Notes: generated by a model not told the origin, from the sequence alone. A stretch of DNA of 64,000 bases from Cellulomonas sp. URHE0023 (GCF_000688475.1 NZ_JIAN01000005.1:186001-250000); one strand, 5' to 3'. Counted from the stretch's first letter, positions 27,118 through 36,784 are shown. Program-made: numbers and translations.

Positions 27118-28335
27118 TCAGGCGAGCTTGGCCGCCAGGTTGGCGTCGAGCGTCGCGAGGAACTCCTCGGTCGTCTGCCAGGCCTGGTCGGGGCCGACCA
27201 GCGACGCGAGGTCCTTGGTCATGGCACCCGACTCGACCGTCTCGATGACGACCTGCTCGAGCGTCTCCGCGAACTGCGTCACCTCGGGGGTGCTGTCCAG
27301 CTTGCCGCGGTGCTTGAGGCCGCCGGTCCAGGCGAAGATCGACGCGATGGGGTTGGTCGAGGTCGGCTTGCCGGCCTGGTGCTGGCGGAAGTGACGCGTC
27401 ACCGTGCCGTGCGCCGCCTCGGCCTCGACCGTCTTGCCGTCGGGCGTCATGAGCACGGACGTCATCAGGCCGAGCGAGCCGAAGCCCTGTGCGACCGTGT
27501 CCGACTGGACGTCACCGTCGTAGTTCTTGCAGGCCCAGACGTAGCCGCCCTCCCACTTCATCGCGGCGGCGACCATGTCGTCGATGAGGCGGTGCTCGTA
27601 CGTCAGGCCGGCCTCGGCGAACTGCGCGGCGTACTCGGCGTCGAACACCTCCTGGAAGATGTCCTTGAACGCGCCGTCGTAGGCCTTGAGGATCGTGTTC
27701 TTCGTCGACAGGTAGACCGGGTAGCCGCGCTGCAGGCCGTAGGCGAACGAGGCGCGCGCGAAGTCGCGGATCGAGTCGTTGAAGTTGTACATGCCCATCG
27801 CGACGCCGCCGCCGTCGGGGTACGTCACGACCGTCTGGTTGATCGGCTCGGAGCCGTCCGCCGGGGTGTAGGTCAGGGTCAGCGTGCCGGCGCCGGGGAC
27901 CTTGAAGTTGGTCGCCTTGTACTGGTCGCCGTGGGCGTGACGGCCGATGATGATCGGCTTGTTCCAGCCCGGCACCAGGCGCGGGATGTTGGAGATGATG
28001 ATCGGCTCGCGGAACACGACGCCGCCGAGGATGTTGCGGATCGTGCCGTTGGGCGAGACCCACATCTTCTTCAGGCCGAACTCCTCGACGCGGGCCTCGT
28101 CGGGCGTGATCGTCGCGCACTTGACCCCGACGCCGTGCTCCTTGATGGCGTGGGCCGCGTCGATCGTCACCTGGTCGTCGGTGGCGTCGCGGTTCTGGAT
28201 CGACAGGTCGTAGTAGCGCAGGTCGACGTCGAGGTACGGGTGGATCAGGCGGTCCTTGATGAACTGCCAGATGATGCGCGTCATCTCGTCGCCGTCGAGC
28301 TCGACGACCGGGCCGACAACCTTGATCTTCGCCAT
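27118..28335 (-). CDS. icd: NADP-dependent isocitrate dehydrogenase
   Basis: This 405-residue homodimeric (eukaryote-like, type II) IDH converts isocitrate to 2-oxoglutarate and CO2. Substrate residues lie in [20 protein letters not shown] and metal-binding aspartates in [36 protein letters not shown]. The NADP-binding region is [24 protein letters not shown], with the His/Arg pair that prefers NADP. The ATG follows GGAGATCCCGC. It is apparently monocistronic. About 85 bases upstream is a palindrome shared with the sucC promoter, suggesting joint control of TCA genes. Confidence 0.97.
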   Translation of the reverse strand: MAKIKVVGPVVELDGDEMTRIIWQFIKDRLIHPYLDVDLRYYDLSIQNRDATDDQVTIDAAHAIKEHGVGVKCATITPDEARVEEFGLKKMWVSPNGTIRNILGGVVFREPIIISNIPRLVPGWNKPIIIGRHAHGDQYKATNFKVPGAGTLTLTYTPADGSEPINQTVVTYPDGGGVAMGMYNFNDSIRDFARASFAYGLQRGYPVYLSTKNTILKAYDGAFKDIFQEVFDAEYAAQFAEAGLTYEHRLIDDMVAAAMKWEGGYVWACKNYDGDVQSDTVAQGFGSLGLMTSVLMTPDGKTVEAEAAHGTVTRHFRQHQAGKPTSTNPIASIFAWTGGLKHRGKLDSTPEVTQFAETLEQVVIETVESGAMTKDLASLVGPDQAWQTTEEFLATLDANLAAKLA

Positions 28336-28641
28336 GCGGGATCTCCTGTGCTGGGGACGGGTGGGGGCACGGCACGAGAAAGAGATCGAGGTGCCGGCGC
28401 GGGTCCGTGGGCAAGATTACTCGACATCGAGAGACTTGCGGGAGGCTGCGAGGGTCAGACCAGGACGAAGCGCTCACACTGATCAGCAACGCGCATCGGC
28501 GCGCACCGTGACCCGCGCCCGCTCAGACTGGCATGCTGGCCCCCACGGGCGGACGCCAGCCGGCCGACGTGTGCACAGGCGGGCGTGGCACGCTCCACGC
28601 GCACCTGCCCGACACCTCCCGATTCTCACGACAGGAACGAC
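28336..28641. other. Divergent promoter region icd / aquaporin
   Basis: This 306-base gap separates two divergent genes. The icd side holds the TCA palindrome and -10 box listed separately. On the aquaporin side only AGGA before the ATG is evident. No gene or RNA is seen. Confidence 0.45.
28414..28434 (-). promoter_or_regulatory. Palindromic operator and -10 box of icd
   Basis: The minus strand reads TCTCTCGATGTCGAG followed at once by TAATCT, a good actinobacterial -10 box. The core CTCGA-N2-TCGAG is symmetrical and would fill the -35/-10 spacer. A nearly identical element occurs before sucC at the same distance from the start codon. Confidence 0.65.
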
Positions 28642-29643
28642 ATGTCACAGGACAACGCAGACAAGGCCGCGGCCCTGCCTGAGCCCGCCGCCGACGAGAC
28701 GATCGTCGAGAGCACACCCGAGCCCGCCGCCCCGGCGGGCGAGGCCACGCCGCAGAGCGAGCCCGAGAGCGCGCCCAACGAGTACGAGGCCGTCTTCGTG
28801 CCCGCCGGGTCAGTCATCGTCGCCGGGCCGAGCCTGCTCGCGAAGCTGGGGGCCGAGGCGTTCGGCACGTTCCTTCTCGTGCTCGCAGGTCTCGGCGTCG
28901 CCCTCTACCTGGGCGTCAGCGGTGTGAGCAGCGCACTCGCAGTCGGTCTGGCCTTCGGGCTCGCGGTCCTCGCGGGCGCGGTCGCGGTCGGGCACGTCTC
29001 CGGTGGGCACTTCAACCCCGCGGTGACCGTCGGCGCGGCGATCGCCGGACGCACGGCGTGGAAGGACGTCCTGCCCTACTGGCTGGCACAGCTCTTCGGG
29101 GCGACCGCCGCTGCGGCAGTGCTGTTCACGACGATCCCCGACAAGCTGCCGAGCCTGCTCGCGCAGGGCGCCGAGGCCACCAAGCAGTCGTTCTTCTCCG
29201 GTGTCGCGAACGGCTACGAGGAGCACTCGCCCCTCGCCGTCGCCTCGCAGGGTCAGGTCAGCTTCACGCTGGTCTCCGCCCTCCTCATCGAGATCGTCGT
29301 CACCGCGCTGTTCGTCGGCGTCATCCTGGGCGCCACGGACCGCCGCGCGACGAGCGTCTCGGCGCCCCTGGCGATCGGCCTCGCGCTCGCCGTCCTGATC
29401 CTCGTGGCGATCCCGATCACGAACGCGTCGCTGAACCCGGCACGCTCGTTCGCCGCGGCGGTCTTCTCCGAGAGCTGGGCGTGGAAGCAGCTGTGGCTGT
29501 TCGTGGTCGCCCCGATCGTGGGCGCCGCCCTCTCCGGCCTCGTCTACCGCGCCTTCGCGGCCGAGCCGGTGCAGGACAACCTCCTGGAGGAGGACGAGGA
29601 GTTCGTCACGACCGAGGACACGTTGGTCGTCACCGAGCGCTGA
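28642..29643 (+). CDS. Aquaporin (MIP family channel)
   Basis: This 333-residue major intrinsic protein has about 80 residues of acidic, Pro/Ala-rich N-terminal extension, which is unusual. Six membrane helices and two half-helices with NPA boxes follow: HFNPAVTVG and SLNPARSFAAAVF. The second has the NPAR filter arginine expected for a water-selective or closely related channel. A long loop (PDKLPSLLAQGAEATKQSFFSGVANGYEEHSP) and an acidic C-terminal tail (EEDEEFVTTEDTLV) are additional to the roughly 230-residue AqpZ core. The ATG at 28642 follows AGGA. Water flux is inferred; glycerol is less likely because Asp, typical of GlpF after NPA-R, is absent. Confidence 0.88.
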   Translation: MSQDNADKAAALPEPAADETIVESTPEPAAPAGEATPQSEPESAPNEYEAVFVPAGSVIVAGPSLLAKLGAEAFGTFLLVLAGLGVALYLGVSGVSSALAVGLAFGLAVLAGAVAVGHVSGGHFNPAVTVGAAIAGRTAWKDVLPYWLAQLFGATAAAAVLFTTIPDKLPSLLAQGAEATKQSFFSGVANGYEEHSPLAVASQGQVSFTLVSALLIEIVVTALFVGVILGATDRRATSVSAPLAIGLALAVLILVAIPITNASLNPARSFAAAVFSESWAWKQLWLFVVAPIVGAALSGLVYRAFAAEPVQDNLLEEDEEFVTTEDTLVVTER

Positions 29644-29658
29644 GCCGACACCTCGACG

Positions 29659-29695
29659 ACGAGAGCCCGGGACCGCTGCGGTCCCGGGCTCTCGT
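29659..29695 (+). terminator. Terminator between aquaporin and DUF3017 genes
   Basis: A perfect 16-bp stem (ACGAGAGCCCGGGACC and complement) with loop GCTGC sits between convergent genes and can act in both directions. Confidence 0.8.
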
Positions 29696-29713
29696 GCGTC
29701 TGCGGAGGTGCGC

Positions 29714-30154
29714 TCAGACCCAGCCGTCGGGCAGCACCGCCGCCAGCAGGCTGAGGCCGAGCGCGAGCAGGAAGAGCACCGTGACGTCGATCCCCTTGGC
29801 GCGGACCGACAACGCCACCGGTCCGGGTGCAGGTGCGGTCCATCGGACGACGGCGCACGCCGCGACGACCGCGGCGAGCACGACCGAGCCCGCCCGCGTG
29901 CCCACGGCGAGCGACACGACGAGAGCGACGAGGATCCCGCCACTCACCCACCACAGGGACGCGTTGCGGTCCGCGGCGAGCGACGCACGGGCGATGGCGC
30001 GCGGGTCGAGGGGCACCTGCTCGACCGGGATAGGCCCGGACGAGGCGAGTGGCTCCGGAGCCGGGGCGGCGGGCTGTTCCGGCCCTGGCTCACCGACGCG
30101 TGGTAGCGGCGTCGGGCGTAGCCCCGCGCCGCTGCTCGTCCGCTCGTGCACCAT
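29714..30154 (-). CDS. DUF3017 family membrane protein
   Basis: This 146-residue protein has a Pro-rich cytoplasmic N-terminus of about 55 residues. Three membrane helices follow: LWWVSGGILVALVVSLAVGT, VVLAAVVAACAVVRW and VTVLFLLALGLSLLAAVLP. The arrangement, with LSVRAKGIDVTVL before the last helix, matches the actinobacterial DUF3017 family, often found beside folD, purH or mdh. Function is unknown. It is divergent from the ferredoxin-reductase-like gene. Confidence 0.75.
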   Translation of the reverse strand: MVHERTSSGAGLRPTPLPRVGEPGPEQPAAPAPEPLASSGPIPVEQVPLDPRAIARASLAADRNASLWWVSGGILVALVVSLAVGTRAGSVVLAAVVAACAVVRWTAPAPGPVALSVRAKGIDVTVLFLLALGLSLLAAVLPDGWV

Positions 30155-30189
30155 CGATCAGCCTCCCGTCCGGAGACTACCGTTGCCAG

Positions 30190-31443
30190 GTGAGTGAGCC
30201 GGAATCCGTCGCCCCTCCAGCCGCCCTCCCGCGATCGGTCCTGGTGGTCGGCGGCGGACTCGCGGCCACGCGAACCGTCGCGGAGCTGCGGGAACGGGAG
30301 TTCGACGGTCGCATCGAGGTGCTGTGCGCGGAGGGGGTCGCGCCCTACGACCGTCCGCCCCTGTCCAAGCACCTCCTGGACCGCCCGACCCCGACCTGGC
30401 TGCGGGACGAGATCGGCGCGGACCTGCAGGCTCTCGCCGACGAGGTGCACCTCGGCACACCCGCACGCGGGCTGCGGGTCACCGGCACGGGCGTCGAGGT
30501 GCAGGCCGCCGACGGCTCCCGCACGGCCGACGCGGTCGTCCTGGCGACCGGCGCCCACGCCGTCCTGCCACCGGGATGGGAGGCGGCGCTGACCCTGCAC
30601 ACCGCGGCCGACGCCGAGGTCCTGCGCACGGCCCTCGTGCCCGGCGTCCGGCTTGTCATCATCGGGGCGGGCTGGATCGGTGCCGAGGTCGCGACCGTCG
30701 CCACGGCAGCCGGCGTGGACGTCACGGTGCTGGAGGCCACGGGAGACCCGCTCGGGGCGGCGCTCGGGCCGGTCGTCGGCGCGTTCACCGCCCCGTGGTA
30801 CGCGAGCGCGGGCGTGCACCTGCGACGGGGTGCGCACGTCGTCGAGGTGGGCAGCAACGGGGTGGCACTGGCCGACGGGACCCTCACCCCGGCCGACGTG
30901 GTGCTCGCCGCGATCGGTGCGCGCCCGACGACCGCGTGGCTCGGCTCCGCGCTGCCGCAGGAGCCGGACGGCTCACTGCGCGTCGACGAGCACCACGTCG
31001 TCCTGGGTGCACCCCGACGGGTCCGCGCGGTCGGGGACGTCGCGCTCCGACGGTCGCCTCGGCACGGCTGGGTGCCCGGCGGGCACTGGGACGGAGCTCT
31101 GCGCGGTCCCACGGACCTCGTCGCCGACCTTCTCGGCGCGGGCGGGCCGGCGAGCGACCCGGCCCCGTACGTGTTCTCCACGCAGCTGGGCCACGAGCTC
31201 GCCCTGTTCGGTGTCCGGCACGTCGACGACGAGGTCCTGCTGCGCGGCGACCCGGCGGGTGGGGACGGGTGGAGCGCGCTGTGGTTCCGCCCCGGGACGG
31301 AGACCGTCAGCGCGATCCTCACGGTCGACCGTCCGCGCGACGTCGGGGCGGCCCGGCGGCTGTTCACCGCCGCCGGGCTGCCCAGGCTCGACCGGGTGCG
31401 AGCGCGCGACACGTCGGTCGCGCTGCGGGACGCCTCCCGCTAG
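30190..31443 (+). CDS. FAD-dependent ferredoxin reductase-like oxidoreductase
   Basis: This 417-residue flavoprotein has the two-dinucleotide-domain fold of rubredoxin/ferredoxin reductases. The FAD motif is VVGGGLAATRTVAELRE near the N-terminus. PYDRPPLSKHLL is the conserved block of the BphA4-like group. The NAD(P)H motif is VIIGAGWIGAEVATVA and the second FAD motif is VRAVGDVALRR. A C-terminal reductase-like domain (WFRPGTETVSAILTVDRPRD) completes it. The GTG at 30190 has only a weak ribosome site (CCAGG). No ferredoxin or oxygenase gene is adjacent, so its redox partner is unknown. It is convergent with purH. Confidence 0.87.
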   Translation: MSEPESVAPPAALPRSVLVVGGGLAATRTVAELREREFDGRIEVLCAEGVAPYDRPPLSKHLLDRPTPTWLRDEIGADLQALADEVHLGTPARGLRVTGTGVEVQAADGSRTADAVVLATGAHAVLPPGWEAALTLHTAADAEVLRTALVPGVRLVIIGAGWIGAEVATVATAAGVDVTVLEATGDPLGAALGPVVGAFTAPWYASAGVHLRRGAHVVEVGSNGVALADGTLTPADVVLAAIGARPTTAWLGSALPQEPDGSLRVDEHHVVLGAPRRVRAVGDVALRRSPRHGWVPGGHWDGALRGPTDLVADLLGAGGPASDPAPYVFSTQLGHELALFGVRHVDDEVLLRGDPAGGDGWSALWFRPGTETVSAILTVDRPRDVGAARRLFTAAGLPRLDRVRARDTSVALRDASR

Positions 31444-31453
31444 CGCGACGACC

Positions 31454-33028
31454 TCAGTGTGCGAAGTGCCGCGTGCCGGTCAGGTACAGCGTCACCCCGG
31501 CCGCCTGCGCCGCCGCGACGACCTCCTCGTCACGCACCGAGCCACCCGGCTGCACGATCGCGCGCACTCCGGCGTCGATGAGCACCTGGGCGCCGTCGGC
31601 GAACGGGAAGAAGGCGTCGGAGGCCGCCACCGCACCCCGGGCGCGCTCGATGTCACCGCTGTTGGCGCGGGCCACCGCCAGCGCGCACGAGTCAACCCGG
31701 TTGACCTGGCCCATGCCGACGCCGACCGACGCACCTCCGTCGGCGAGGAGGATCGCGTTCGACTTCACGGCGCGCACCGCACGCCAGGCGAAGACGAGAT
31801 CGGCGAGCGTCGCGTCGTCGGCCGCCTGGCCGGCCGCCAGCGTCCAGGTGCTCGGGTTGTCCCCGGGGGCGTCCACGCGGTCGACCTGCTGCACGAGGAG
31901 CCCACCCGTCACGGGGCGCTGCTCCGTGGCGGCGGCCTCGAGGCCGCGCACCTTGAGCAGCCGGATGTTCTTCTTGCGGCTGAGGATCTCGACGGCCTCG
32001 GGCTCGAAGTCCGGTGCGACCACGACCTCCGTGAACACCGGGGCGATCTGCTCGGCGGCCGCGGCGGTCAGCGTGCGGTTCGTGGCGATGACACCGCCGA
32101 ACGCTGAGACCGGGTCGCACGCGTGGGCCTTGGCGTGTGCGTCGGCGACGTCGGCGCCGACCGCGATCCCGCACGGGTTGGCGTGCTTGATGATCGCGAC
32201 CGCCGGGGCGTCGTGGTCGTGCGCGGCGCGCCAGGCGGCGTCGGCGTCCACATAGTTGTTGTAGCTCATCGCCTTGCCGTGCAGCTGCTCACCCCCGGCC
32301 AGGCCTCGACCGGCCGCGCCGTCGGGCGTGAGGTAGAGCGCGGCCCGCTGGTGCGGGTTCTCGCCGTACCGCAGGACCTCGCCGCGCAGGTGCGTGCTGC
32401 CGGTGAACTTCGGGAAGCCGCTCTCGTCGTCGGGCGCGTACGACCCCGCGAACCACGAGGCGACGGCCGTGTCGTACGCGGCGGTGTGCGCGAACGCGTC
32501 GGCCGCGAGCAGGCGGCGGGCCTCGAGCGTGAACCCGCCGGAGCGCACCGCCTCGACGACCTCGTCGTACCGGGCGGGGTCGACGACGACGGCGACGCTC
32601 GGGTGGTTCTTCGCGGCAGCGCGGACCATCGAGGGACCACCGATGTCGATCTGCTCGACACACTCGTCGGGCGACGCGCCGGAGGCCACGGTCGCGGTGA
32701 ACGGGTAGAGGTTGACCACGACCAGCTCGAACGGCGCGATGCCGAGCTCGTCCAGCTGGCGCAGGTGCTCAGGCAGCCGCGTGTCCGCGAGGACGCCCGC
32801 GTGCACGCGCGGGTGCAGCGTCTTGACGCGTCCGTCGAGACACTCGGGGAAGCCCGTGAGGTCCTCGACGCGGGTGACGGGCACGCCCGTCGCGGCGATC
32901 GTCGACGCAGTGGAACCGGTGGAGACGATCTCGACACCGGCGGCGTGGAGCGCACCCGCGAGGCTGATCAGGCCGGTCTTGTCGTAGACCGAGACGAGGG
33001 CGCGGCGCACAGGACGGACAGAGGTCAC
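31454..33028 (-). CDS. purH: Bifunctional AICAR transformylase/IMP cyclohydrolase
   Basis: PurH (524 residues) performs the last two steps of IMP synthesis, using 10-formyl-THF to formylate AICAR and then closing the ring. The N-terminal MGS-like cyclohydrolase domain shows [21 protein letters not shown] and [13 protein letters not shown]. The transformylase part has [14 protein letters not shown] and the catalytic [11 protein letters not shown]. The GTG at 33028 (GGGAG five bases upstream) gives the normal length. A ZTP riboswitch occupies its leader, so the substrate AICAR (ZMP) or ZTP can induce the enzyme that consumes it. purN lies immediately upstream on the same strand. Confidence 0.97.
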   Translation of the reverse strand: MTSVRPVRRALVSVYDKTGLISLAGALHAAGVEIVSTGSTASTIAATGVPVTRVEDLTGFPECLDGRVKTLHPRVHAGVLADTRLPEHLRQLDELGIAPFELVVVNLYPFTATVASGASPDECVEQIDIGGPSMVRAAAKNHPSVAVVVDPARYDEVVEAVRSGGFTLEARRLLAADAFAHTAAYDTAVASWFAGSYAPDDESGFPKFTGSTHLRGEVLRYGENPHQRAALYLTPDGAAGRGLAGGEQLHGKAMSYNNYVDADAAWRAAHDHDAPAVAIIKHANPCGIAVGADVADAHAKAHACDPVSAFGGVIATNRTLTAAAAEQIAPVFTEVVVAPDFEPEAVEILSRKKNIRLLKVRGLEAAATEQRPVTGGLLVQQVDRVDAPGDNPSTWTLAAGQAADDATLADLVFAWRAVRAVKSNAILLADGGASVGVGMGQVNRVDSCALAVARANSGDIERARGAVAASDAFFPFADGAQVLIDAGVRAIVQPGGSVRDEEVVAAAQAAGVTLYLTGTRHFAH

Positions 33029-33043
33029 AGGAGCTCCCGGAGG

Positions 33044-33066
33044 ATGGGTCGGAACAACGGACCCAT
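33044..33066 (-). promoter_or_regulatory. Hairpin in purH leader (expression platform)
   Basis: ATGGGTC and GACCCAT form a 7-bp stem just downstream of the conserved CGCCTGGG of the ZTP aptamer and 16 bases before the purH GTG. It could compete with aptamer folding or affect ribosome access. Confidence 0.45.
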
Positions 33067-33149
33067 GCACCCAGGCGGGCGGTGCGTGGCGGGGAACTGC
33101 GGCCGCTTCCCGGTGGTTGAACCCACCTGCGCCAGTCACGACCGCGGCC
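33067..33149 (-). ncRNA. ZTP (pfl) riboswitch upstream of purH
   Basis: The transcript contains P1 strand GGCCGC, then TCGTGACTGGCG, a hairpin GGTGGGTTCAACCACC, GGGAA and the P1 complement GCGGCC. After a 25-base linker comes CGCCTGGGTGC. Order and conserved blocks match the pfl/ZTP consensus. This is the second copy in the window, upstream of purH, a classical ZTP target. Confidence 0.92.
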
Positions 33150-33150
33150 G

Positions 33151-33156
33151 AGTCTA
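33151..33156 (-). promoter_or_regulatory. Candidate -10 box for purH inside purN 3' end
   Basis: Minus-strand TAGACT overlaps the last codons of purN and puts a transcription start at the first base of the aptamer. The same arrangement (TAGTCT) precedes the glyA aptamer. Confidence 0.45.
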
Positions 33157-33789
33157 GCCGACGGTCGCGTGGCGCCCTTCGACCGTCAGACCCCCGCGTG
33201 CGATGCGTCCGACCCAGTCCACGAGCAGCGACCGCTCGACGACCTTGATCCGCTCGTGCAGCGTCGACTCGTCGTCGTCCGGCTCCACCGGGACGGAGGC
33301 CTGCGCCAGGATCGGGCCCGTGTCGATGCCCTCGTCCACGACCATGACCGTGCAGCCGGTGATCTTGGCGCCGTACGCGAGTGCGTCCCGGACCCCGTGC
33401 GCCCCCGGGAAGGCCGGCAGCAGAGCGGGGTGCGTGTTGATGATCCGTCCACCGAACCGCTCGAGGAACGTCGTCCCGAAGAGCTTCATGAAGCCTGCGA
33501 GGACGACGAGGTCCGGGTGGAACACGGCCACCGTCTCGGCGATCGCGGCGTCCCACGCGGCACGGTCCTCGAAGTCCTTGACCGAGACGACCGCCGTCGG
33601 GATGCCGGCCTCCGCCGCGATGTCGAGGGCGCGGATCCCCTGACGGTCCGCGACGACCGCGACCACGCGAGCTCCGTAGGCGGGGTCGTCGTGCGCCGAG
33701 AGCAGCGCCGCAAGGTTCGAGCCGGTTCCGGACACCAGGACGACGAGCCGACCGGAGCTGCGGGTGGGCGGGGAAGGTGGCTGACTCAC
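33154..33789 (-). CDS. purN: Phosphoribosylglycinamide formyltransferase
   Basis: PurN (211 residues) transfers the formyl group of 10-formyl-THF to GAR in the third step of purine synthesis. The phosphate-binding [11 protein letters not shown] is at the N-terminus. The catalytic block [21 protein letters not shown] contains the His, preceded by Asn. [21 protein letters not shown] carries the essential Asp. Its stop lies just before the purH riboswitch. It probably has its own promoter near 33790-33880, in the short region shared with a divergent membrane-protein gene. Confidence 0.96.
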   Translation of the reverse strand: MSQPPSPPTRSSGRLVVLVSGTGSNLAALLSAHDDPAYGARVVAVVADRQGIRALDIAAEAGIPTAVVSVKDFEDRAAWDAAIAETVAVFHPDLVVLAGFMKLFGTTFLERFGGRIINTHPALLPAFPGAHGVRDALAYGAKITGCTVMVVDEGIDTGPILAQASVPVEPDDDESTLHERIKVVERSLLVDWVGRIARGGLTVEGRHATVG

Positions 33790-33883
33790 GCGCCGACCCT
33801 ACCCGCGCGTGCAGGGCGCCTCGGCAGCGGGGCGCCGGTCAGCGGGTGTCCGCGTCGCGGCGTCCGTGGGCGAGAATGCAGGC

Positions 33884-34426
33884 GTGAGCAACCCGTACGC
33901 GCCCCCCGAGGACCGCCCGCGCCAGCCGGGCGGGGAGCAGTCGGACGCGCCCACGCAGGATCAGGGCCGGCAGCCCTCCGCGCACGAGGCCTGGCAGCAC
34001 GGCTCGCCGACGCCCGTACGGAGCCGCGTCCCGACCGATCCCGCCGGGGCGGCCCGAGCGGCTCGGATCGCGCGAGCATTCGCGCTCACCGTGCTGGCGT
34101 CCGTGCTGGTGAGCATGATGCGTCTGCCGTACTCCCTGGCAGCGGGCGCCCTGGGTCTGGTCGCCCTCGGCATCGGCGTCTGGGCGCTGGTCGTGGCCGG
34201 GCGGGCGCACGTACGGGGCACCCTGCCGGTCATGCTCACGGCGGGTCTCGGCATCGCACTCCTGTGGTCGATGGCGACGGCCGCTCCCCTGTTCGCGCTG
34301 CAGACCGAGCTCGACCGGCAGGCCTGCCTCGACGGAGCACTGACCGTCTCGGCACGAACGGCGTGCGAGGCCGACTACCGCAACGAGCTGAACCAGCTGC
34401 GCGACCGGCTCGGCCAGCGCGGCTGA
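33884..34426 (+). CDS. Membrane protein of unknown function beside purN
   Basis: This 180-residue protein starts at GTG (VSNPYAPPEDRPRQ). A Pro/Gln-rich cytoplasmic region of about 60 residues precedes three hydrophobic helices: AFALTVLASVLVSMM, LAAGALGLVALGIGVWALVVAG and LPVMLTAGLGIALLWSMAT. A small extracytoplasmic tail with two cysteines (QACLDGALTVSARTACEADY) probably forms a disulfide. The tail ends in the charged sequence NELNQLRDRLGQRG. The two-Cys tail is the only distinctive feature. It converges on the next gene with a single base between stops. I recognise no named family. Confidence 0.72.
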   Translation: MSNPYAPPEDRPRQPGGEQSDAPTQDQGRQPSAHEAWQHGSPTPVRSRVPTDPAGAARAARIARAFALTVLASVLVSMMRLPYSLAAGALGLVALGIGVWALVVAGRAHVRGTLPVMLTAGLGIALLWSMATAAPLFALQTELDRQACLDGALTVSARTACEADYRNELNQLRDRLGQRG

Positions 34427-34427
34427 G

Positions 34428-35732
34428 TCAGTCGACCAGCTCGTCGACGAGCGGCTCAGGTGCGACGTCGCGACGTCGAAGGTGGGTGACGAGCCGCCGG
34501 ACCCGCGCGTGAACGAGCGGTTCGCTCGGTACGGCGACGAGCAGCGCTCCGCACAGCACGCCTGCGCCGACGAGCAGCCCGACCAGGATCGCGGATGCGC
34601 CGACGTGTGCGAGCCGCCCAGGACCGACGCTGCCGCTCGCCGCAGCGACGAGGAGGCCCAGCAGGACGCCCACCGTCAGCGCCGCGCTCCCGCAGGCGGC
34701 CAGCACCTCCCACCACCGTGTTGCCTGCAGCCTCCGGTGGACGTGGAGCCCGACCACCGCGCCGACGCCGATCAGGACGATCGGGATGATGCTCGTGGCC
34801 GGACCGACGACGTCGGGCATCGGGAGCGCCCCGAGGAGCGGGAGAGCGGGCAGCGGGCCGCCGACGACGGCGTCAGGAGCGAAGTGCGTGCCGGACCCGA
34901 CAGAGAACCCCGAACCGCTGAGCCAGGCGGTCGCCCACACCACCAGGTTGGGCACGAACGCGATCTCCGCGACGGCGAGCACGATCCCCCCGACCGCGTC
35001 GAGGCCCAGCCCACGCACCACGTCGCCGATCGTGGCACGCCCCGCAACCACCCACAGCGTGGTGACGGCGGCGGCCACGACGAACACGAGCGCCAGGCCG
35101 AGCAGGCCAGCGGCGGCGCCGGTACGGATCGCCGACGGGACACGCCCCCAGACGGGCTTCGTGAGGTCACGCCACGCAGGCGCCTCGGGACGGGCGAGCA
35201 GACCGGCTCCCGTCCCGGTCCCGGCGACGGCCAGTCCTCCGAGGACCGCTCGGGCGACGCCGAGACCGCTGACCCCCGCCAGGAACGCCACAGCCACCGT
35301 GACCACCACGTACGCAGCGACGCCCGCGCCGTAGCCGGACCAGCTCACGAGGCCGGACCGGCGGGCGGACGCGTAGCAGGTGAACAGGGCAAGGGCTGTC
35401 ACGCCCAGCGGCACGATCGTCACCGAGACGGGACCCACGACCACCGGGACACCGTGCCCGAGGAGCCAGATCGACGCTCCCACACCCACCGAGCGGAACC
35501 ATCCGACACCGTCGTTGGACGGGTCGGCGGACGTGGCCACGTAGGCCGCGATCGCCGGGAGCACGATGACCAGGAACGACAGCAGCGCGCCCTGGAGCGC
35601 CGAGAGGACTCCCGCGACCCAGCGCGGCGCCCCGTCCAGCGCGCTCGTGAAGAACTGCTCGGAGCGGTCCGGCCGGCGTCGCCCCCGGGACCGCGGGCGC
35701 GTGCGGTCGAGGTCGCTACGGCTGGCACTCAC
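34428..35732 (-). CDS. Polytopic membrane protein (DUF6350-like)
   Basis: This 434-residue protein has about ten hydrophobic segments, from LQGALLSFLVIVLPAIAAYVA to ILVGLLVGAGVLCGALLVAV. The cytoplasmic N-terminus is very basic. The layout, Gly-rich helices and position between purHN and sucCD fit the actinobacterial DUF6350 group, though that assignment is from memory of gene order. It starts with GTG. A function in transport is possible, but no motif supports one. Confidence 0.7.
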   Translation of the reverse strand: MSASRSDLDRTRPRSRGRRRPDRSEQFFTSALDGAPRWVAGVLSALQGALLSFLVIVLPAIAAYVATSADPSNDGVGWFRSVGVGASIWLLGHGVPVVVGPVSVTIVPLGVTALALFTCYASARRSGLVSWSGYGAGVAAYVVVTVAVAFLAGVSGLGVARAVLGGLAVAGTGTGAGLLARPEAPAWRDLTKPVWGRVPSAIRTGAAAGLLGLALVFVVAAAVTTLWVVAGRATIGDVVRGLGLDAVGGIVLAVAEIAFVPNLVVWATAWLSGSGFSVGSGTHFAPDAVVGGPLPALPLLGALPMPDVVGPATSIIPIVLIGVGAVVGLHVHRRLQATRWWEVLAACGSAALTVGVLLGLLVAAASGSVGPGRLAHVGASAILVGLLVGAGVLCGALLVAVPSEPLVHARVRRLVTHLRRRDVAPEPLVDELVD

Positions 35733-35822
35733 GCAGCCATGGTCGCCGCCGCACGCGCCGCTGCGGCGTAGCCGGCTCGGCGCGTCGGCGCGGCAAAGAC
35801 CACACCGCGTCGGCCGGGTACG

Positions 35823-35860
35823 CGAGAGGCGCCGGTCCCACCTCGGACCGGCGCCTCTCG
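35823..35860 (-). terminator. Terminator after sucD
   Basis: A perfect 16-bp stem (CGAGAGGCGCCGGTCC and complement) with a 6-base loop lies 8 bases beyond the sucD stop and ends the sucCD transcript. Confidence 0.82.
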
Positions 35861-35868
35861 TGGACGAG

Positions 35869-36756
35869 TCAGGCCAGGAGCTCGCGCGCGAGCGCCGCGG
35901 TCTCGGACGGGGTCTTGCCCACCTTCACACCGGCGGCCTCGAGGGCCTCCTTCTTCGCCTGCGCGGTACCGGACGACCCCGAGACGATGGCGCCGGCGTG
36001 GCCCATGGTCTTGCCCTCCGGGGCGGTGAAGCCCGCGACGTAGCCGACGACCGGCTTGGTCACGTGCTCCTTGATGTACGCGGCCGCCCGCTCCTCGGCG
36101 TCGCCACCGATCTCACCGATCATCACGATGACCTCGGTGTCGGGGTCCGCCTCGAACGCCGCGAGCGCGTCGATGTGCGTGGTGCCGATGATCGGGTCGC
36201 CGCCGATGCCGATGGCCGTCGAGAACCCGAAGTCCCGCAGCTCGTACATCATCTGGTAGGTCAGGGTGCCGGACTTGGAGACCAGGCCGACGCGTCCGGG
36301 GCCCGTGATGTCGGCCGGGATGATGCCGACGTTCGACTTTCCGGGGCTGATCAGGCCGGGGCAGTTGGGGCCGATGAGCCGCACGCCCTTCTCCTGCGCC
36401 AGCGCGAAGAACTCAGCGGTGTCGGCCACCGGGACGCCCTCGGTGATGATGACCACGAGCGGGACACCTGCCTCGATCGCCTCGACGACGGCGCCCTTGG
36501 TGTGCGCCGGCGGGACGAAGATCACGGAGACGTCGGCCCCCGTCGCGGCCACGGCCTCGGCGACGGTGCCGAAGACCGGCACCTCGACGGCTGTGTCACC
36601 CGAGCCGAAAGCGACAGCCGTCCCTGCTTTTCGCGGGTTCACCCCACCGACGACGGACGTGCCGGACGCGAGCATGCGGGTCGTGTGCTTCTGGCCCTCG
36701 GCCCCCGTCATGCCCTGGACGATGACCTTGGATGCCTCGGTCAGGAAGATCGCCAT
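35869..36756 (-). CDS. sucD: Succinyl-CoA synthetase alpha subunit
   Basis: This 295-residue subunit binds CoA and carries the active-site phosphohistidine, seen in [18 protein letters not shown]. The N-terminal CoA-binding fold is [22 protein letters not shown], and [19 protein letters not shown] is a family hallmark. It works with SucC to make ATP (or GTP) from succinyl-CoA in the TCA cycle. It follows sucC by 28 bases in one operon. An AGAGAGAAGC stretch precedes the ATG. Confidence 0.97.
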   Translation of the reverse strand: MAIFLTEASKVIVQGMTGAEGQKHTTRMLASGTSVVGGVNPRKAGTAVAFGSGDTAVEVPVFGTVAEAVAATGADVSVIFVPPAHTKGAVVEAIEAGVPLVVIITEGVPVADTAEFFALAQEKGVRLIGPNCPGLISPGKSNVGIIPADITGPGRVGLVSKSGTLTYQMMYELRDFGFSTAIGIGGDPIIGTTHIDALAAFEADPDTEVIVMIGEIGGDAEERAAAYIKEHVTKPVVGYVAGFTAPEGKTMGHAGAIVSGSSGTAQAKKEALEAAGVKVGKTPSETAALARELLA

Positions 36757-36784
36757 GTGCTTCTCTCTCTGTCAGTCAGGTCGG

